From Sphingomonas sp. (GTDB taxonomy: Bacteria > Pseudomonadota > Alphaproteobacteria > Sphingomonadales > Sphingomonadaceae): a DNA stretch of 9,430 nt. Below, one piece after another: positions 6,429 through 9,430 of the stretch; within the stretch, counting starts at the first letter, position 1, and each line of letters opens with the position of its first letter. Position numbers and translations under genes: made by a program. The stretch spans positions 1 through 9,430 of the forward strand of contig JAIERC010000430.1 of NCBI GenBank assembly GCA_019747165.1, written 5' to 3'. The notes beneath the pieces were generated by a model, which was given only the letters and a program-made list of their open reading frames with translations, was not told where the DNA came from and ran no database searches.

Positions 6429-7628
6429 ATGCATCCCTCAGCCGCCCTCGACCGGATCAAGCCATCGCCGACGCTTGCCATCACCAGCCGAGTATTCGAG
6501 CTGAAGGCACAAGGGATCGACGTGATCGGCTTGGGCGCGGGTGAACCCGATTTCGACACCCCCGATTTCGTCAAGGAAGCCGCAATCAAGGCGATTCGCG
6601 ACGGCAAAACCAAATATACCAATGTCGATGGCACGCCTGAGCTAAAGGCCGCGATCATCGCCAAGTTCAGGCGCGACAATGGGCTGGACTATGCGGCTAA
6701 CCAGATCACGGTGAATGTCGGCGGCAAGCACACCTTGTTCAACGCGATGGTCGCGACGCTCGATGCAGGCGATGAAGTCATCGTCCCCGCGCCCTATTGG
6801 GTGAGCTATCCCGATGTCGTGTTGTTTACCGGCGGCGTGCCCGTCATCATCGCGGCTGGGGCTGACCAGCACTACAAGATCAGCCCCGCCCAGCTTGAGG
6901 CAGCGATCACCCCCAAAACCAAATGGCTGATCCTCAATTCGCCGTCGAACCCGACAGGCGCTGCCTATAGCGCGACCGAGCTTCGCGCGCTGGGCGAGGT
7001 GCTGATCCGCCACCCGCATGTCTGGGTGCTGGCGGACGATATGTACGAACATATCCTGTATGACGATTTCGAATTCGCCACGATCGCCCAGGTCTGCCCC
7101 GAGCTTTATGATCGCACGCTGACGATGAATGGCTGTTCAAAGGCCTATGCGATGACGGGCTGGCGGATCGGCTATGCCGGCGGCCCGGCCTGGCTGATCA
7201 AGGCGATGGGCAAACTACAATCGCAATCGACATCAAACCCCTGCTCGATCGCCCAAGCCGCCGCCGTCGCCGCGCTCAACGGCGATCAGAGCTTCTTGAA
7301 GGAGCGCAACACGGCCTTCCAGGCGCGCCGCGATCTGGTGGTCTCAATGCTCAATCAAACCAACGGCATGACCTGCCCTCGGCCCGAGGGTGCCTTTTAT
7401 GTCTATCCTGAATTTTCGGCGCTGATCGGCAAGCGCACGCCCAAGGGCGTGGTGATCGATACTGACGAGACGATGGTCGCCTATTTGCTCGATGAAGCAC
7501 GGGTTGCCGCAGTGCAGGGCGCGGCCTTTGGGCTCTCGCCGGCGATGCGGATCAGCTATGCCACGTCGGAAAATTTGCTCCGCGAAGCGTGCGAACGTAT
7601 CCAAACCGCTTGTGCCGCCGTATCTTGA
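6429..7628 (+). CDS. aatA: Class I PLP-dependent aspartate-type aminotransferase
   Basis: This 399-residue enzyme has every landmark of the class I aminotransferases in the 1-beta (AspB/AatA) subgroup: GLGAGEPDFDTP near 34-45, YTNVDGTPELK near 63-73, PAPYWVSYP near 120-128, SPSNPTGA with Asn174, ADDMYEH with Asp203 and Tyr206, NGCSKAYAMTGWRIGY with the PLP-binding Lys238, and MRISYA with Arg374, which binds the substrate carboxylate. The expected reaction is aspartate plus 2-oxoglutarate to oxaloacetate plus glutamate. Some alphaproteobacterial members of this subgroup also transaminate prephenate to arogenate, which the neighbouring chorismate-using gene makes plausible but does not prove. 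The ATG at 6429 has AAGG nine bases upstream. The frame is open a further 20 codons into pabB-pabC, without family-like sequence. A hairpin terminator follows about 40 bases after the stop. Confidence 0.93.
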   Translation: MHPSAALDRIKPSPTLAITSRVFELKAQGIDVIGLGAGEPDFDTPDFVKEAAIKAIRDGKTKYTNVDGTPELKAAIIAKFRRDNGLDYAANQITVNVGGKHTLFNAMVATLDAGDEVIVPAPYWVSYPDVVLFTGGVPVIIAAGADQHYKISPAQLEAAITPKTKWLILNSPSNPTGAAYSATELRALGEVLIRHPHVWVLADDMYEHILYDDFEFATIAQVCPELYDRTLTMNGCSKAYAMTGWRIGYAGGPAWLIKAMGKLQSQSTSNPCSIAQAAAVAALNGDQSFLKERNTAFQARRDLVVSMLNQTNGMTCPRPEGAFYVYPEFSALIGKRTPKGVVIDTDETMVAYLLDEARVAAVQGAAFGLSPAMRISYATSENLLREACERIQTACAAVS

Positions 7629-7668
7629 CCGGATTGGCCAGCGATTATTCCCAGCCTCTGTTCATCGC

Positions 7669-7695
7669 CCCCAAGATAATCTTGGGGTTGTTTGG
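7669..7695 (+). terminator. Intrinsic terminator after the aminotransferase gene
   Basis: CCCCAAGATAATCTTGGGG (7669-7687) is a perfect 19-base palindrome centred on one A. As RNA it can fold into a 7-base stem (CCCCAAG/CTTGGGG) with a 5-base loop. It is followed by TTGTTTGG, a short and imperfect T-tract. It starts 41 bases after the aminotransferase stop and separates the pabB-pabC/aatA unit from the small-protein/msrA unit. Confidence 0.68.
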
Positions 7696-7766
7696 ATAGC
7701 GATCGCGCCGATCTGAAGGACATGCAGCGGCGCACTCCCCGGCGCCGGGCGGACAAGGATCAGCTA

Positions 7767-7913
7767 ATGGTAAAGCTTTTGAAATCATCGCTGCTCGCGC
7801 AGCTCGGCTCCGGCTTTGTGCTGGGTTTGGTCGGCATCATTGCGTTCCAGCCAGCAGAGGCGACGCGCACGCTCGCCAGCCAAGTCGCTGCAATGGCACC
7901 GTTGATCGGTTGA
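7767..7913 (+). CDS. Small exported or membrane-anchored protein, function unknown
   Basis: A 48-codon frame starts with ATG seven bases after a strong AAGGA ribosome binding site (7755-7759). A perfect 12-base GC palindrome, CCCGGCGCCGGG (7738-7749), lies just before that site. The product has a short basic N-terminus (VKLLKSS), a hydrophobic core of about 18 residues (LLAQLGSGFVLGLVGIIAF, roughly 9-27), then QPAEATRTLASQVAAMAPLIG. It looks like either a signal peptide with possible cleavage after Ala32 (AEA/TR), leaving a 16-residue peptide, or a single-pass membrane protein with a short periplasmic tail. No cysteine or known motif is visible. The frame is open upstream to about 7692, but the ribosome binding site supports 7767. 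It lies 72 bases ahead of msrA, and both products look exported, so they may be co-transcribed. I do not recognise its family. Confidence 0.6.
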   Translation: MVKLLKSSLLAQLGSGFVLGLVGIIAFQPAEATRTLASQVAAMAPLIG

Positions 7914-7985
7914 TTTGGTGGATCGCACCTGTAACCAGCCCGGCGCGGTGCCCGTATTCCCACCGGTACAACCAAGAGGAATATC

Positions 7986-8645
7986 ATGACTCGATTGATC
8001 GTTGCCACTGCCGGCCTTGCCGGTCTCGCCCTGGTCGCCTTTACCGGCGGGAGCGCCAATGCCGAGCGCGCCGTCCAGATCCCAGCCGCATTAAATGATG
8101 TGCCGCGCACCCCAGGCTTACAGACGGCGGTGTTCGCCGGCGGTTGTTTTTGGGGCATGGAAGCGGTGTTCGAAGGCGTCAAGGGCGTCCAATCAGTGAC
8201 GTCGGGCTATGCCGGCGGCACCGCCGAAACCGCCCAATATGATATTGTCAGCACCGAGACGACGGGCCATGCCGAGGCAGTCCGGATCGTTTATGATCCT
8301 GCCAAGATCAGCTATGCAACCTTGCTGCGCGTCTATTTTTCGGTCGCGCACAACCCGACCGAGCTGAACCGCCAGGGGCCCGATAGCGGCCCAAGCTACC
8401 GGTCAGCGATCTTCCCGCAAAATGCAGCGCAGAAGCAGGTTGCAGCGGCCTATATCGCGCAGCTACAAAAGGCGCATGTCTTTGACCAGCCGATCGTGAC
8501 GCGGGTTGAAACCGGCAAATTCTTCCCGGCCGAATCCTATCACCAGGACTTTTTCCGGCTGAATCCCTATCACCCTTATATCGTGCGCTTCGACAAGCCG
8601 AAGGTCGCTGCGTTCAAGACCGCTTTTGCGGCGATTGCCCGCTAA
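7986..8645 (+). CDS. msrA: Periplasmic peptide-methionine (S)-S-oxide reductase
   Basis: This enzyme reduces the S-epimer of methionine sulfoxide in oxidised proteins. The 219-residue precursor begins with a Sec-type signal peptide: TR, then a hydrophobic LIVATAGLAGLALVAF, then TGGSANA with probable cleavage after Ala26. No lipobox cysteine is present, so a soluble periplasmic location is expected. The catalytic motif GCFWGMEA carries Cys54. TSGYAGG (72-78), Glu97 in GHAEAV, DSGPSYRS with Tyr138 and ESYHQDF (183-189) complete the active site. Cys54 is the only cysteine in the whole protein, so the usual C-terminal resolving cysteines are absent and reduction must use an external thiol. AAGAGGA lies five bases before the ATG. 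It follows the 48-residue exported protein and converges on pdeM with only 7 bases between stop codons. Confidence 0.95.
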   Translation: MTRLIVATAGLAGLALVAFTGGSANAERAVQIPAALNDVPRTPGLQTAVFAGGCFWGMEAVFEGVKGVQSVTSGYAGGTAETAQYDIVSTETTGHAEAVRIVYDPAKISYATLLRVYFSVAHNPTELNRQGPDSGPSYRSAIFPQNAAQKQVAAAYIAQLQKAHVFDQPIVTRVETGKFFPAESYHQDFFRLNPYHPYIVRFDKPKVAAFKTAFAAIAR

Positions 8646-8652
8646 CCGATCG

Positions 8653-9315
8653 TCACGCCGCCAGGGCGAAGCGCAGCAACCGGTCTTCCACCGGCACAAG
8701 CGCTTCGGCCTGGCCGCCGATCGCGCGGCGGATTTCCGGGTGTCCGGCATCAAGCCCACCGGTCAGTGCACCGAATGCGGGTAAGATGATCTTGGCCGGG
8801 CTCGCCACGAAGCAGCGCCGCGAGACATGACGACCGCGCAGCTTAACCCTGAATTTGGGATGGAAATGCCCGGAAAGCTCCGGACGTGGATCGGCGGGAT
8901 CAGCCTCATGCCGCAGCACCAAGCCGTCGATCACTGCTTCATCGGCAATGATACCGCCGCAGCGATCGGATAAGCCGGCATCATGATTGCCGGTGATCCA
9001 GGTCCAGCGGGTCCGCGCGATCAACGTTTGCAGCATCGCCTGTGCGCGTTCGGGCAACCGATCGCTACCGCGCGAATCATGAAAGCTATCACCCAGGCAC
9101 CAGATTTCGGCGGGCTGCACCGCATCAACGATGGTCGTGAGATCGGCCAATGTGGCGATACTATCATAGGGCGGCAGCATCTGCCCGCCCGCGGCAAACC
9201 AGCTCGCCTTTTCGAAATGCAGATCGGCAATCAGCAGGGCGCGGCGCACCGGCCAGTACAGCGCGCCCTGTGGCAGCGCGACCAGCTGATGATGAGCGAA
9301 CGAAAAGGGAACCAT
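8653..9315 (-). CDS. pdeM: Ligase-associated DNA damage response endonuclease PdeM
   Basis: This 220-residue binuclear metallophosphoesterase has the full set of metal-binding motifs: ADLHFEK (Asp31, His33), GDSFHD (Asp76), GNHD (Asn110, His111), LRHEA (His136) and SGHFHPK (His150, His152). The DLHFEKA and GHFHPKF forms are typical of the PdeM/MPE group. Its Pseudomonas putida member is a manganese-dependent single-strand DNA endonuclease, usually encoded beside an Lhr-type helicase, an ATP-dependent DNA ligase and a nuclease. Those partners, if present, would lie beyond the right edge. The ATG at 9315 gives the expected N-terminus ahead of ALLIADLHFEK. I see no good Shine-Dalgarno match upstream, only GC-rich sequence. 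The C-terminus ends LLRFALAA, as expected for a full-length member. The reaction is inferred from the family. Confidence 0.92.
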   Translation of the reverse strand: MVPFSFAHHQLVALPQGALYWPVRRALLIADLHFEKASWFAAGGQMLPPYDSIATLADLTTIVDAVQPAEIWCLGDSFHDSRGSDRLPERAQAMLQTLIARTRWTWITGNHDAGLSDRCGGIIADEAVIDGLVLRHEADPADPRPELSGHFHPKFRVKLRGRHVSRRCFVASPAKIILPAFGALTGGLDAGHPEIRRAIGGQAEALVPVEDRLLRFALAA

Positions 9316-9356
9316 GCCGCTGCTATGCCGCTATCCCGCCCGCCCGGCAATGTCCC

Positions 9357-9384
9357 TTGTTCGCGGGTGCAACAAACTAGTTGC
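9357..9384. repeat. Nested inverted repeats upstream of pdeM
   Basis: TTGTT (9357-9361) pairs with AACAA (9371-9375), and GCAAC (9369-9373) pairs with GTTGC (9380-9384), so two short dyads share their middle arm. An AACTAGTT palindrome (9375-9382) lies in the same stretch. They sit about 45-70 bases before the pdeM start codon, within a likely promoter region. The arms are only five bases long and could be chance. Confidence 0.25.
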
Positions 9385-9430
9385 GCCGAATCCCCACAGG
9401 CGTAAAGCGCGCCGTCCTGTCCTGAGCACC

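Noticed and set aside
9359..9373. GTTC-N7-CAAC upstream of pdeM as an alphaproteobacterial LexA box.
   Set aside because: The second half-site should be GTTC for the direct-repeat box. CAAC does not match, so SOS control cannot be claimed.
1..9430. Defence islands, toxin-antitoxin pairs, mobile elements or CRISPR arrays.
   Set aside because: Nearly all sequence is accounted for by recognisable housekeeping genes. I saw no array of direct repeats, transposase, integrase or atypical-composition segment.

Overview
The window looks like core chromosome of a GC-rich alphaproteobacterium, most likely a member of the Sphingomonadales. This rests on the rpmF-plsX-fabH-ihfA-merR gene order, a fused pabB-pabC gene, a ligase-associated pdeM gene, and the overall style of the proteins. 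No 16S rRNA or other decisive taxonomic marker is present. Codon use and base composition look uniform. I see no insertion sequence, prophage, integrase, tRNA, rRNA or CRISPR array, and no intergenic gap exceeds about 230 bases.

Left part (1-3125). The 3' end of murA (peptidoglycan precursor synthesis) reads rightward and converges on a leftward cluster: rpmF (ribosomal protein L32), plsX (acyl-phosphate synthesis for phospholipids), fabH (initiation of fatty acid synthesis), ihfA (nucleoid protein IHF alpha) and a small MerR-type regulator. rpmF, plsX and fabH are tightly packed, and plsX and fabH overlap by 4 bases. ihfA sits behind a 94-base gap that holds a candidate promoter and a perfect 7-base inverted repeat, so ihfA-merR is probably also transcribed on its own.

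Middle part (3126-7628). After a divergent spacer come a four-helix MAPEG-family membrane protein (rightward) and a glyoxalase-II-like metallo-beta-lactamase-fold hydrolase (leftward), which are convergent. Divergent from the hydrolase is a two-gene rightward run: a PabB-PabC fusion, which makes 4-aminobenzoate from chorismate for folate, and a class I aspartate-type aminotransferase. The aminotransferase is followed by a clear hairpin terminator.

Right part (7629-9430). A 48-residue exported or membrane-anchored small protein precedes a periplasmic methionine sulfoxide reductase (MsrA) that has only one cysteine. MsrA converges with only 7 bases of spacing on pdeM, a metallophosphoesterase usually encoded with the ligase-associated Lhr-type helicase, DNA ligase and nuclease. 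The last 115 bases hold no assignable gene, only small nested inverted repeats and a possible 17-codon tail of an upstream leftward gene.

I found no convincing undescribed multi-gene system. The points most worth a second look are the small exported protein paired with one-cysteine MsrA, the possible leaderless start of the metallo-hydrolase, the dyad upstream of ihfA, and the edge of the DNA-repair cluster at the right end.
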